This document shows, piece by piece, positions 1-7,181 of a stretch of 20,366 nucleotides of DNA. Location: the NCBI GenBank assembly GCA_003354055.1, contig PIVQ01000056.1:1-20366 (forward strand), written 5' to 3'. The stretch's first letter is position 1; every line of letters begins with the position of its first letter. The notes under the pieces are model-generated. The model made no database searches. It was not told where the DNA came from and was given only the letters and a program-made list of their open reading frames with translations. A program made the position numbers and the translations under genes. This DNA comes from Desulfobacteraceae bacterium (GTDB taxonomy: Bacteria > Desulfobacterota > Desulfobacteria > Desulfobacterales > Desulfobacteraceae).

Positions 1-1
1 G

Positions 2-1555
2 GTTTCACTGGGGTTCACCCTTAAGGTCAGTCCCCCGGGTAATCCCGGATCAAGACTGATATTCATACTGTTTTTAATTTTTGGGTTGACGGGTGCCGGG
101 ATAGTTGTGATGGGACTTAAAACCCGGACACCCGATACAGCCGGGATTGATTTTTTGGATATACCGGGGGTTAAGGGATTTTTCCGGTCCTCTTATCTCC
201 AGCCCTTTGTCCAGTTTGTAATGCTGGTCTTTCTTTTCATTCTCATTTTCCTGGCATTTTTTGATATTCAGGATTCGGCAAGAAACCTGTCGGTAATTCT
301 CATATGGACCCTATGGTGGGCCGGGATTATTTTTACCTTTGTACTGGTCGGGCGGCTCTGGTGTTTTATGTGTCCTGTGGGGGCGGTTTCCGAATGGATG
401 TCCCGGATGTTCAATTCCCACCGACTGTTTCCTGAAACCCTTCAGAACATGTGGTTCGCAAATACCCTCTTTGTTTTACTGACATGGCTGGATATCCAGA
501 TCGGTGTGGTCAGGAACCCGCTGGTTACAGGCCTGCTTTTAACCTTTGTCCTTGTTGCTGCGGCCGTGATCGGAATTATCTACCAAAGGCGGACATTTTG
601 CAGATATCTGTGTCCCATTGGCGGGCTCATCGGTATATATTCGCTGTTTTCCCCTGTTGAATTAAGATCAAAAGATCTTGAAATTTGCAGTCGTCATAAA
701 CGAAAAGACTGTTATCTGGGCAATAAAAAAGGCCGGGGCTGCCCCATGTTTGAACTGGTTCCGGAAATAGACAACAATAAGGCCTGTAATTTTTGCGGAG
801 AGTGTATCAAATCATGTCCAAAGGAGAATATTTCCATTCGTATTCGTCCCTTTTTCAAGGATGCATGGGGTTCCAGACACCTGTCCCTGGATGATGCCGT
901 CTTTACCACGGTACTTGTTGGGGTGACAATATTTGTGACAGGGGATATGCTTGAACCCTGGGCCGCCTGGATTGAATCTGCCATGAAATGGTTTCCGGCA
1001 GAGCTTTTGGGTATCCAGTACCACTATACAATCGAAGTGATGACAAAATCATTTCTCTATTTTTTAATCTCCCTGTTTCTCATCCCGGGTCTGATTCTTA
1101 TGTCCGCATCCCTTTCCAACCATTTGGCAGAAAAAGATAATCACTCCGGACTCAAACAGACATTTATCACCTTTGGGTTTATGTTTATTCCTGTGGGACT
1201 TTCCATGCACCTTGCCCACAACATCGGCCACCTGCTGAACGAATCCCGGATTGTCCTGCCGGCCCTGCAAAGGACCATTGGCAAATACCTGAATTTGAAT
1301 GCCGGGGAACCGAACTGGCAGCTGGCAGCGGTGCCAATGGCTGATCCTGTATTGGTTTACTGGATACAAATGACACTTTTCCTGGTCTTTTACATATTTT
1401 CACTTCTGGCAGGATACCGGCTGGCCAGGAAAAATTACAGCAATCCCCGGACGGCTTTTCGGGCCTTGCTCCCGATGGTATGTATCTTGGCGGTTTTAAT
1501 GGCAATCAATGTATATCTGCTGAATCTGCCCATGGCATTGCGGCATATTCATTGA
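2..1555 (+). CDS. Membrane-bound polyferredoxin (NapH/NosR/YccM-like), 5' end outside window
   Basis: The reading frame is open from base 2 with no stop, so the start lies upstream of the window; the TTG at 86 is only an internal codon. About 517 residues are visible. The extra N-terminal part (bases about 53-115) encodes a hydrophobic helix, followed by many more membrane segments. Iron-sulfur ligands are clear: CFMCP near base 362, CRYLCP near 599, a CX7CX9CP group at 686-745, and a complete CXXCXXCXXXCP ferredoxin motif at 785-819. This layout of membrane helices plus cytoplasmic 4Fe-4S clusters is known from NapH, the NosR C-terminus and YccM, which carry electrons from or to the quinone pool. 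The substrate here is unknown. It sits 31 bp upstream of a Cys-rich anchored protein and is probably co-transcribed with it. Confidence 0.85.
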   Translation, partial: VSLGFTLKVSPPGNPGSRLIFILFLIFGLTGAGIVVMGLKTRTPDTAGIDFLDIPGVKGFFRSSYLQPFVQFVMLVFLFILIFLAFFDIQDSARNLSVILIWTLWWAGIIFTFVLVGRLWCFMCPVGAVSEWMSRMFNSHRLFPETLQNMWFANTLFVLLTWLDIQIGVVRNPLVTGLLLTFVLVAAAVIGIIYQRRTFCRYLCPIGGLIGIYSLFSPVELRSKDLEICSRHKRKDCYLGNKKGRGCPMFELVPEIDNNKACNFCGECIKSCPKENISIRIRPFFKDAWGSRHLSLDDAVFTTVLVGVTIFVTGDMLEPWAAWIESAMKWFPAELLGIQYHYTIEVMTKSFLYFLISLFLIPGLILMSASLSNHLAEKDNHSGLKQTFITFGFMFIPVGLSMHLAHNIGHLLNESRIVLPALQRTIGKYLNLNAGEPNWQLAAVPMADPVLVYWIQMTLFLVFYIFSLLAGYRLARKNYSNPRTAFRALLPMVCILAVLMAINVYLLNLPMALRHIH

Positions 1556-1586
1556 ATAAGGCCCCGAACCTTAGAGGAGAATGAGC

Positions 1587-2087
1587 ATGAGCAAAAAGAA
1601 ACGAAAAAAAAGAACCAAGGCTAAAAATCCCACCCAAGCCAAAAGTACAAAAAAGAAAGTCTCTTTGATCATCCTTGGGGTGCTAATGGTGGTGGGTGGT
1701 ATTTTTTTCTATGATTTGACCAATAATAGCAATGGCCCTGAAAGTTCCAAAGTTCAACAGGCGGTTGCCCAGTCAGACCCGTCATTTTTGAGGGGCGGAG
1801 AAAACCGGCCGACCCTGTCACCGGCCAAGTTTACCGGACAGGTGGCAAGGGCCTATCAGATCGCAGAACAAAACCCCGAACTGCTGGACAGCATGTATTG
1901 TTATTGTAATTGTAAGGAGACCTTCGACCATAAGAGCCTGTTGAGCTGTTATGTGGACACCCATGCCGTTTCCTGTGATATATGCCAGGACCAGGCATTT
2001 TTTGCGGATTCCCAGTATCGTGGCGGCATGGATATTATCGGGATCCGAAAATTGGTTGACAAGAAATTCTGGCGGCCCTTGCGGTAG
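1587..2087 (+). CDS. Membrane-anchored protein with PCYCGC-like cysteine cluster
   Basis: The protein has 166 residues from ATG 1587. The start at 1587 is preferred over ATG 1581 because GAGGAG (1574-1579) is 7 nt from 1587 but only 1 nt from 1581. A very basic Lys-rich N-terminus (1-24) is followed by one membrane helix (about 25-43), so the rest probably faces the periplasm. The conserved part holds C105-Y-C-N-C109, H115, C121, H126 and C130-x-x-C133, which recalls the PCYCGC-motif family (CYC-C...H..LL.C...HA..C..C). These residues could bind a metal or an iron-sulfur centre; no biochemical function is established. Being next to the polyferredoxin suggests that the two work as a redox or metal-handling pair. 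It ends 20 bp before the stop codon of the convergent diguanylate cyclase. Confidence 0.8.
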   Translation: MSKKKRKKRTKAKNPTQAKSTKKKVSLIILGVLMVVGGIFFYDLTNNSNGPESSKVQQAVAQSDPSFLRGGENRPTLSPAKFTGQVARAYQIAEQNPELLDSMYCYCNCKETFDHKSLLSCYVDTHAVSCDICQDQAFFADSQYRGGMDIIGIRKLVDKKFWRPLR

Positions 2088-2118
2088 GATATCGAGCGCG
2101 AAGTCGCTACGGTCCTAC
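2084..2118. terminator. Hairpin overlapping both stop codons of convergent genes
   Basis: GTAGGA (2084-2089) pairs perfectly with TCCTAC (2113-2118), and AGCG (2095-2098) pairs with CGCT (2105-2108) inside it. The structure contains the TAG of the + gene (2085-2087) and the stop of the - gene (2107-2109). No T-tract follows on either strand, so it is at best a Rho-assisted or bidirectional terminator. Confidence 0.4.
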
Positions 2119-3240
2119 AGCTCTGTTCCTGCCACTGTCTTTAGCCTCATAGAGACGCTTGTCTGCAATTTTCAACAGGTCCTGAAAAGCCCCCTGATCA
2201 TGGGAGGTAGAGGCGTAACCAATGCTGACCGTCACCTTTTTGGGGGCCGTACCGTCCGAGAGATCGAACGGATTCTCCGCTATCGTCCTGCATATTTTTC
2301 GGGCGACCCTTTCAGTTCCGGAAATATCAACCCAGGAGAGCAAAATCAGGATTTCCTCTCCCCCAAATCGAACAACCCGATCCTGGGAGCGGACATTGTT
2401 TAAAAGAACCTTTGATAAGCCCACAAGCAATTGATCCCCTGCCGGATGCCCGTAAGTATCATTGAACCGTTTAAAATGATCAATATCCAACAATATGATA
2501 CCATATCCCTTCTGGCCGACTCCCCCGGGTCTGTCCAGATCAGAGACAATGCGGTCAAGGCCGTGTCGGTTGAACAGGCCGGTGAGCTTGTCATGGAGTG
2601 CCAGTTTTTCGGTAACATCAAATAGCTTTAAAACTACCCGGTCAAGGTAGATTATCACCATAATACTCACCAGAACAGCAATAGTGACCTGTATTGCGAG
2701 CATCAGACGAATTGATTTCCGAATGGATTCGGTCTTGGACAAAAGGTTGTTGCGCTGCTGACTATGATGCTGGTGCAGCTTCTTATATTCTTTGAAGATA
2801 TAATCGAATAACCTCTGAACCTGTTGCTTTCTGTGCATCCTGTTGTCGATTTTCTGTCCAAGCATTATCCTGTCGGTATAATCCAGAAAGGCAGTATAAG
2901 CCTTGGACATGCGAGTCGTGTTTTCAGACAGCATCTTTTTTTCAATGCCATCGGGCATATGCGCTATATAGGATTGGAGCTTGAGCAGTGAGTTGTCCGC
3001 CGTTTTGCGGTCATTGTCATACCGGGCTCTGTTATCGGAATTGTCACCGGCATCCATCATCATAGAGTGGACTGCGGAATGAAAAAGCTCCCCGCTTGTC
3101 ATATGATTGGAGGCCACTATCAAGGATGCCATATGATCGGAAAGGGATGAGATGGATTTCCAGTATACCAGAGAAGAAATCAAAATCATTCCCACGAGAA
3201 CTGCGACGGAAAGTTTAATGCCAATATGGGATATTTTCAA
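2107..3240 (-). CDS. Membrane diguanylate cyclase (GGDEF domain)
   Basis: This 377-residue protein should make c-di-GMP from two GTP at the inner membrane. It has TM1 (about 9-27), a helical periplasmic sensor region (about 30-178), TM2 (about 180-199) and a GGDEF domain (about 212-377). The catalytic motif is GGEEI at 293-297, an active variant. The product-inhibition I-site RSQD (284-287) lies exactly five residues upstream, so feedback control is probably intact. The DxxxFKxxND metal/substrate motif is at 252-261. The start is TTG with a weak AGGT upstream; the resulting N-terminus (MKISHIGIKL) resembles that of the neighbouring MCP ([10 protein letters not shown]), which supports this start. 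The ligand of the sensor region is unknown. Confidence 0.9.
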   Translation of the reverse strand: MKISHIGIKLSVAVLVGMILISSLVYWKSISSLSDHMASLIVASNHMTSGELFHSAVHSMMMDAGDNSDNRARYDNDRKTADNSLLKLQSYIAHMPDGIEKKMLSENTTRMSKAYTAFLDYTDRIMLGQKIDNRMHRKQQVQRLFDYIFKEYKKLHQHHSQQRNNLLSKTESIRKSIRLMLAIQVTIAVLVSIMVIIYLDRVVLKLFDVTEKLALHDKLTGLFNRHGLDRIVSDLDRPGGVGQKGYGIILLDIDHFKRFNDTYGHPAGDQLLVGLSKVLLNNVRSQDRVVRFGGEEILILLSWVDISGTERVARKICRTIAENPFDLSDGTAPKKVTVSIGYASTSHDQGAFQDLLKIADKRLYEAKDSGRNRAVGP

Positions 3241-3281
3241 TGCGATACCTATTTAAATAAAAAATAATAAAAACCAGAAAA

Positions 3282-3311
3282 ATGCTACAGCATAAAATCG
3301 ATAATCGTCAA
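3282..3311 (-). promoter_or_regulatory. Candidate sigma70-type promoter for the diguanylate cyclase
   Basis: On the minus strand TTGACG (3306-3311) is followed after 18 bp by TAGCAT (3282-3287), about 40 bp before the TTG start. The match is moderate and there is no experimental support. Confidence 0.35.
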
Positions 3312-3348
3312 GGTTTAACAGATTTGAAATTATCTATGACAATAACCC

Positions 3349-3392
3349 GGTGGATAATAATTATCCAGGTCACTGGCTGATTATTATCCACC
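3349..3392. promoter_or_regulatory. Cluster of three TTATCCA half-sites forming nested inverted repeats
   Basis: TGGATAA-TAA-TTATCCA (3351-3367) is a perfect dyad with a 3-bp centre. A third half-site (ATTATTATCCACC, 3380-3392) forms a perfect 13-bp inverted repeat with GGTGGATAATAAT at 3349-3361. It lies about 110 bp upstream of the diguanylate cyclase start and just after the MCP gene. The same half-site recurs in other gaps of this window. It is a likely regulator-binding site, although no -24/-12 promoter was recognised downstream of it here. Confidence 0.6.
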
Positions 3393-3394
3393 CA

Positions 3395-3415
3395 CCAGGT
3401 TATTTATCAACCTGG
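3395..3415. terminator. Perfect 7-bp stem-loop after the MCP gene
   Basis: CCAGGTT (3395-3401) and AACCTGG (3409-3415) pair perfectly around a 7-nt loop, 25 bp past the MCP stop on the minus strand. No U-tract follows, so it may be a weak terminator or a further operator part. Confidence 0.35.
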
Positions 3416-3439
3416 CTATTGGGTTTAATGCAGAAAAGG

Positions 3440-5149
3440 TTAAATTTTAAACTGGTTTACCATCTTATTTAAATTGTCGGATAAATCGTTTAGCTCCAAT
3501 GCTTTGGTGTTCACAAGCGAACTTCCTTGGGTGGTGTTTTTGGCAGAATCATTTATGGTGGCAATGGATTCTCCAATCCCATGGGCCAGGGAGGAGGTCT
3601 GGACGACATTTTCATTCATAGCATGAATTCCCCGGGACACAAGGGACGTATTCTCAGCGATTTCCCCGGTGGCTTCGGATTGCTCATTGAGTGCATGTGA
3701 AATGCTTGACACAATTGAATTAATATCATCCATGACTTTGTTTACGGTCTCAATTTCCTCAACCGAACTTCTGGTAGTTTCTTGAATTCCCTGGACTGTT
3801 TCTTTGATATCAAGGGTTGCATCAGCGGTTTTTCTTGCAAGGGCCTTGATTTCATTGGCAACCACGGCAAAGCCTTTCCCGGCTTCTCCGGCCCTTGCAG
3901 CTTCAATGGTGGCATTAAGCGCCAGCAGGTTGGTCTGTTCCGAAATTTCATTAATGGTTTCCGTAACCTTATTGATAGCCATTGCTGCTGTTCCGAGGTC
4001 ACCGACTTTTTCTGAAACATCCCGGACCTTGCCAACTGCAATCCCTGTAATGGACGTGGCTTTTGCCGTGTTTCTCATGATTTCATCAATCGTTGTGTTC
4101 AGCTGCTCTGCTGCCGCAGCCACAGAGTCGACATTTTCAGAAGTAGCGGCTGATGCCGATGCGACTGAATTCATATTTTCGTTCATTGACTCTGTCACTT
4201 TTTTCACATCCTCGGATATGGTCAGGGTTTTCTCAGCATCATTCTGCATGTTTTTTGACAGTACAAGGAATTCATCGGACGAGTGATTCAATACGTTTGT
4301 GTTCCCGGCTGTCTCCTTGATCATTATGGTCAACTTATCCAGGAACTGGTTGAACCATCTGGCCAGTTCAAGAATCTCACCACTTCCCGAGGCTTTGATC
4401 CTCAGCGTCAGATCACCTTCTCCCTTTGCAATATCCTTCAGGCTTGAAACCACCTGTTTTACTGGGCCTGATATTTCCCTCGTAAGGAGCAGCCCCAGTA
4501 CAAGTCCCAGGATCATGGAAAAAAGAGTGATCATCATCATGTTTTTGCGGCTGGCTGTACCGGTTAGTTTGGCCTTCTCCGCAGCTTCATATGACAGTTC
4601 AACGATATAGGACAGTACATGCCCGGTTTTTTTTAAGAGCTCTGATATTTTGAGCTCTACCTTTTCCATATGGGGGGGAATTTGATCGGTTTTATTTTTT
4701 ATCAGCAGCATTTTGGCATGCTTGACATGTTTTTCATACTCCAGATGTTCCTTGTTTATTTCTTTGAGATGCTTGAGTATCTTTTCATATTGTTCTTGAT
4801 TATGTGCGTTGGCAATAGCTGTTTTTGAAACATTAAACGCTTTTTCCATGTTTGCGTAAAAGTGTTTTGAATGGGAATCAAATTTGGCCCAGGCGTCTTT
4901 GATCAGACTTGCATTTGCAGGATCGGTTGATAAAAATAGTATTCTTTCGAAAAGGACAGCCTGGTTCAGCTGAGTGATTGAAATCTTTGTAACCAGATCT
5001 GAAAGGGGGTTGTTCTGTTCCGTGATTTCCGTAAGTTCTTCACCGATATTATCGATCTTTAAAATACCATACCCGGAAGCGGTTATCATGAGCAAAAGAA
5101 GTATAGACACCATTCCCAACAGTTTGATTCCTATGTTCAGATTTTTCAT
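3440..5149 (-). CDS. Methyl-accepting chemotaxis protein
   Basis: This 569-residue transmembrane chemoreceptor should signal to CheA/CheW. It has TM1 (about 8-28), a helical periplasmic domain of four-helix-bundle type (about 30-200), TM2 (about 204-223), HAMP (about 223-275) and a long coiled-coil signalling domain (about 290-560). The conserved hairpin tip is clear at about 400-436 ([20 protein letters not shown], then [15 protein letters not shown]). The C-terminus ends NQFKI and has no CheR-tethering NWETF-type pentapeptide. No other che gene is in the window, so it is an orphan receptor here. A sigma54-like promoter about 100 bp upstream and an inverted repeat in the leader may control it. 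Confidence 0.95.
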   Translation of the reverse strand: MKNLNIGIKLLGMVSILLLLMITASGYGILKIDNIGEELTEITEQNNPLSDLVTKISITQLNQAVLFERILFLSTDPANASLIKDAWAKFDSHSKHFYANMEKAFNVSKTAIANAHNQEQYEKILKHLKEINKEHLEYEKHVKHAKMLLIKNKTDQIPPHMEKVELKISELLKKTGHVLSYIVELSYEAAEKAKLTGTASRKNMMMITLFSMILGLVLGLLLTREISGPVKQVVSSLKDIAKGEGDLTLRIKASGSGEILELARWFNQFLDKLTIMIKETAGNTNVLNHSSDEFLVLSKNMQNDAEKTLTISEDVKKVTESMNENMNSVASASAATSENVDSVAAAAEQLNTTIDEIMRNTAKATSITGIAVGKVRDVSEKVGDLGTAAMAINKVTETINEISEQTNLLALNATIEAARAGEAGKGFAVVANEIKALARKTADATLDIKETVQGIQETTRSSVEEIETVNKVMDDINSIVSSISHALNEQSEATGEIAENTSLVSRGIHAMNENVVQTSSLAHGIGESIATINDSAKNTTQGSSLVNTKALELNDLSDNLNKMVNQFKI

Positions 5150-5190
5150 TTGAATTCCATTTAATAATTTGTTGTTTATGTTTTAAAAGC

Positions 5191-5218
5191 GTAAACAAAT
5201 TTCCCAACATTTGTTTAC
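5191..5218. promoter_or_regulatory. Perfect 10-bp inverted repeat (operator or leader hairpin)
   Basis: GTAAACAAAT (5191-5200) and ATTTGTTTAC (5209-5218) are perfect inverse copies around an 8-bp centre, 42-69 bp upstream of the MCP ATG. A second inverted repeat, TTGCAAA-GACT-TTTGCAA, lies at 5237-5254. Either could be an operator; the first would fall in the MCP leader if the sigma54-like promoter at 5250-5265 is used. Confidence 0.45.
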
Positions 5219-5249
5219 AAGCTATTCCAAAATCGCTTGCAAAGACTTT

Positions 5250-5265
5250 TGCAAAAAGAGATCCA
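5250..5265 (-). promoter_or_regulatory. Candidate sigma54 promoter of the MCP gene
   Basis: Read on the minus strand this is TGGATCTCTTTTTGCA: GG and GC are 10 bp apart and the -12 part is a full TTGCA. The -24 part keeps TGG but not CACG. The predicted leader is about 90 nt. Confidence 0.4.
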
Positions 5266-5288
5266 CCATTAGAACTTTTATTTTTACT

Positions 5289-5317
5289 TTGGTGCAGAGA
5301 AATACAAATGTTATAAT
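5289..5317 (+). promoter_or_regulatory. Candidate sigma70 promoter of the zinc-ribbon gene
   Basis: TTGGTG (5289-5294), a 17-bp spacer and a perfect TATAAT (5312-5317) lie 28 bp before the ATG at 5346, which has a strong GGAGGG ribosome site. Confidence 0.5.
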
Positions 5318-5345
5318 TCTTGTCAAACTAAACGGAGGGTGATTC

Positions 5346-6224
5346 ATGAAACGCAATATATTAATATTTCTATTTATCTTACTATTGGTGCCTGCCGCAC
5401 AGGGACAAGCCCAGAATGAGATTTCGACCATCGACTCTCTGACCATCGAGCTTTGGCCCGATTATGATCGGTCATCGGTTTTGGTTTTGTTGACCGGCCT
5501 GTTACCGGCCGATACCCGGTTTCCGGCTACCGTAACAGTTCCATTCCCTAAGAATGCCCAACTCAATGCGGTGGCCCGGATAGACGGCCGTGACGGCATT
5601 ATGAAAGATGACATTTCTTCAGCTCCCGGTCCATCCGAAATGCTGATATTTATCACCCCGGATTTACAGTTTAGAGTGGAGTACTATATGCCTTACGTTG
5701 TAACTGGTACCCGGCGTGTGTTGGACTATTCCTGGATGGCTGATATCGTTGTTAACAACCTTCAATTAAAGATACAGCAGCCCCGCACGGCCACATCTTT
5801 TACTGTAAAACCTGCGGCAACAGATATTAAAACAAGCCCGGACGGCCTCACTTACCACGCCCTCCCTCAGAAAGCCGTTTTAGCAGGGCAATCATTTTCA
5901 GTCCGTCTGGAATATGAAATGCCTACCGCCCAGCTTTCAGCAAACACACGCCCACCCTCCCCTGCTGAAAGCCAGATGCCGGGAAAAAACCCACCAGCAG
6001 CTACTGAATCCCGAACCAACTGGCCCATCCTTGTCATTATTCTGGGAGGCCTTATTGTTATTATCGGACTAATTTGGCTCATTGCTTCACACCGTAACCA
6101 GACGGATGCCCAATCACATTCACCAAAGCCCACGAAGCAGCCCCGGGCAAAATTTTGCCGTGACTGCGGCGAACCTGTAGATGAAACGGATAAATGGTGT
6201 GGTCAATGCGGTACTTATTTATAG
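5346..6224 (+). CDS. Exported single-pass membrane protein with C-terminal zinc ribbon
   Basis: The protein has 292 residues. It has a signal peptide (1 to about 22, ending AQGQA), a beta-rich periplasmic domain (about 25-195), a Pro/Ser-rich linker (about 200-222) and a membrane helix (about 226-247). A short cytoplasmic tail ends in a zinc ribbon with C271-x-x-C274 and C285-x-x-C288. I do not recognise the periplasmic domain. The ribbon may bind zinc or serve as a docking module. GGAGGG precedes the ATG. The selenoprotein candidate starts 52 bp downstream on the same strand, so the two may share a transcript. Confidence 0.8.
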   Translation: MKRNILIFLFILLLVPAAQGQAQNEISTIDSLTIELWPDYDRSSVLVLLTGLLPADTRFPATVTVPFPKNAQLNAVARIDGRDGIMKDDISSAPGPSEMLIFITPDLQFRVEYYMPYVVTGTRRVLDYSWMADIVVNNLQLKIQQPRTATSFTVKPAATDIKTSPDGLTYHALPQKAVLAGQSFSVRLEYEMPTAQLSANTRPPSPAESQMPGKNPPAATESRTNWPILVIILGGLIVIIGLIWLIASHRNQTDAQSHSPKPTKQPRAKFCRDCGEPVDETDKWCGQCGTYL

Positions 6225-6276
6225 CCGATTCCAAATTTCATAGACTTGAATGTCTTATCAGCACAGGAGGAACATT

Positions 6277-7002
6277 TTGGAGACTTTGATCTGTTATTGT
6301 TTTGATTATACAGCAGATGACATTAGAAACGATTTTATTAAAAACAAAAAATCCGTCATCATGGAAAAAATCATCGCGGAAAAGAAATTTGGCGGGTGCA
6401 ATTGTGCCCGGAAAAACCCAAAAGGGAAATGATGCCTGGGTGATGTTCGCCAGGTGGTGAATGAATTAAAATCCATTAATGGAAAAATAAAAATGATTGA
6501 ACTCCCTGTTAATTCAGTAACACCTTTGAAAGAATACTTTAACCAAAACAAAGATAAGTTGCGGTTTCTGGCCTTATTGTCCCCAACATGACCCAAATGA
6601 TATTTGAGTGGTGCCCGTGCGGTACAACGGTCTGTTTTAAACGCATTTCCAGATGCCGAAATTTGCGTTGGTATTATCTGGATCAAAATGAATCCCAAAG
6701 ATGATATTGCAGCGGCCCAAAAATCATTGCAAGATTTTAAAGACAAACGAATAGTTCATTTTTATGATTTCCAACAAAGTTCCGGGAAGTTAATTGCGCA
6801 GGATCTACCTTTAAATGCTGAGGTCGCCTGGGATATTTATTTATTTTATCCAAAGGGAACAACTTGGGGAAACACAGTCCCTAAACCATCAAAATGGATG
6901 CATCAAATGAGCGATACCGATGCAGATTCAGAATATCATCGTACGGGTGACGATTTGGTAAATGGTCTTTATGAGGGAATGAAATTACTAATCTCAGGGT
7001 GA
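6277..7002 (+). CDS. Candidate selenoprotein with three in-frame UGA codons: CopZ-type Cys module fused to U-x-x-U thioredoxin-like domain
   Basis: TTG 6277 lies 6 nt after a perfect AGGAGG (6265-6270). From there one frame runs 241 codons to TGA 7000-7002, with only three internal stops, all TGA: 6430, 6589 and 6598 (residues 52, 105, 108). No TAA or TAG occurs. Each TGA falls where Cys is expected. Residues 1-60 (C6-x-C8, then Y-T-A-D-D-I, C41-x-C43, N-P-K-G-K-U52-C53-L-G-D-V) resemble the CopZ N-terminal 2Fe-2S/zinc type. Residues about 70-241 look thioredoxin-like (beta strand RFLALLSPT, then U105-P-K-U108 in the CxxC position, then GARAV). A Trx fold with both active cysteines as selenocysteine would be a very strong reductant. 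SECIS-like hairpins follow the UGAs. Gene callers would split this into two fragments. A nonsense-damaged pseudogene is the alternative. It converges with copA, which hints at copper or thiol handling. Confidence 0.8.
6444..6463 (+). promoter_or_regulatory. SECIS-like hairpin for the first UGA
   Basis: UUCGCC (6446-6451) pairs with GGUGAA (6456-6461) with one G-U pair, and two more wobbles extend it to 6444 and 6463. The apical loop is AGGU (6452-6455). The loop begins 19 nt after UGA 6430-6432. Bacterial SECIS elements carry a short loop with G/U at about this distance, and E. coli fdhF also has AGGU in its loop. Confidence 0.6.
6611..6625 (+). promoter_or_regulatory. SECIS-like hairpin shared by the second and third UGA
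   Basis: GUGCC (6611-6615) pairs with GGUAC (6621-6625) around the loop CGUGC. The loop G at 6617 is 16 nt after UGA 6598-6600 and 25 nt after UGA 6589-6591, so one element could serve both. The stem is short, so confidence is lower than for the first hairpin. Confidence 0.4.
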
Positions 7003-7025
7003 TCTATAAGACCAATCCCGGTGAC

Positions 7026-7130
7026 TAAGGATCGGCTCCAAAATTACTTGATCTTTTGTTTCCAAAATACCCAGTCTTTTAAGGGGTTTTGGAAACAATT
7101 TAGATCAAGTTATTTTGTAACGATTCCTAA
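7026..7130. repeat. 105-bp palindromic repeat, copy 1 (MITE/REP-like)
   Basis: This copy is identical to 19938-20042 at 102 of 105 positions. It folds into one long hairpin: AAATTACTTGATCT-type outer arm, inner arm TTGTTTCCAAAA against TTTTGGAAACAA, then CCC/GGG around a 10-nt tip. The ends are imperfect inverted repeats (TAAGGATCGG and CGATTCCTAA), bordered by TA. It lies 23 bp after the selenoprotein stop and 51 bp before the copA stop. No protein is encoded. It could be a non-autonomous mobile element of the TA-targeting kind and may also act as a bidirectional terminator. Confidence 0.85.
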
Positions 7131-7181
7131 ACCTCTTGTATGCATAATTAATTTTGATTCCATTGTAAACGCCTTCCGATT

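Noticed and set aside
712..1505. Minus-strand ORFs of 90-106 codons inside the polyferredoxin gene
   Set aside because: They overlap a clear iron-sulfur gene in the opposite direction and have no ribosome sites or recognisable domains.
86..1555. Complete polyferredoxin gene starting at TTG 86
   Set aside because: The frame is open to base 2 and adds a hydrophobic helix, so the gene is cut by the window edge.
3804..4610. Plus-strand ORFs of 103-160 codons inside the MCP gene
   Set aside because: Ser/Val/Ile/Ala-rich translations typical of the antisense of coiled-coil genes; no start signals.
6250..6432. Short separate ORF starting at ATG 6250
   Set aside because: The ATG is upstream of a perfect AGGAGG that points to TTG 6277, and the frame continues past TGA 6430 with conserved-looking sequence, so it is the first part of the selenoprotein candidate.
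6604..7002. Independent gene starting at TTG 6604
   Set aside because: No ribosome site is placed for it, and it is in the same frame as the upstream part; it would lack the first strand and active site of its thioredoxin-like domain.
7131..7181. Terminator for copA
   Set aside because: Only a weak 6-bp TGTAAA/TTTACA stem and no U-tract; the nearby 105-bp palindrome is a better candidate for ending transcription.
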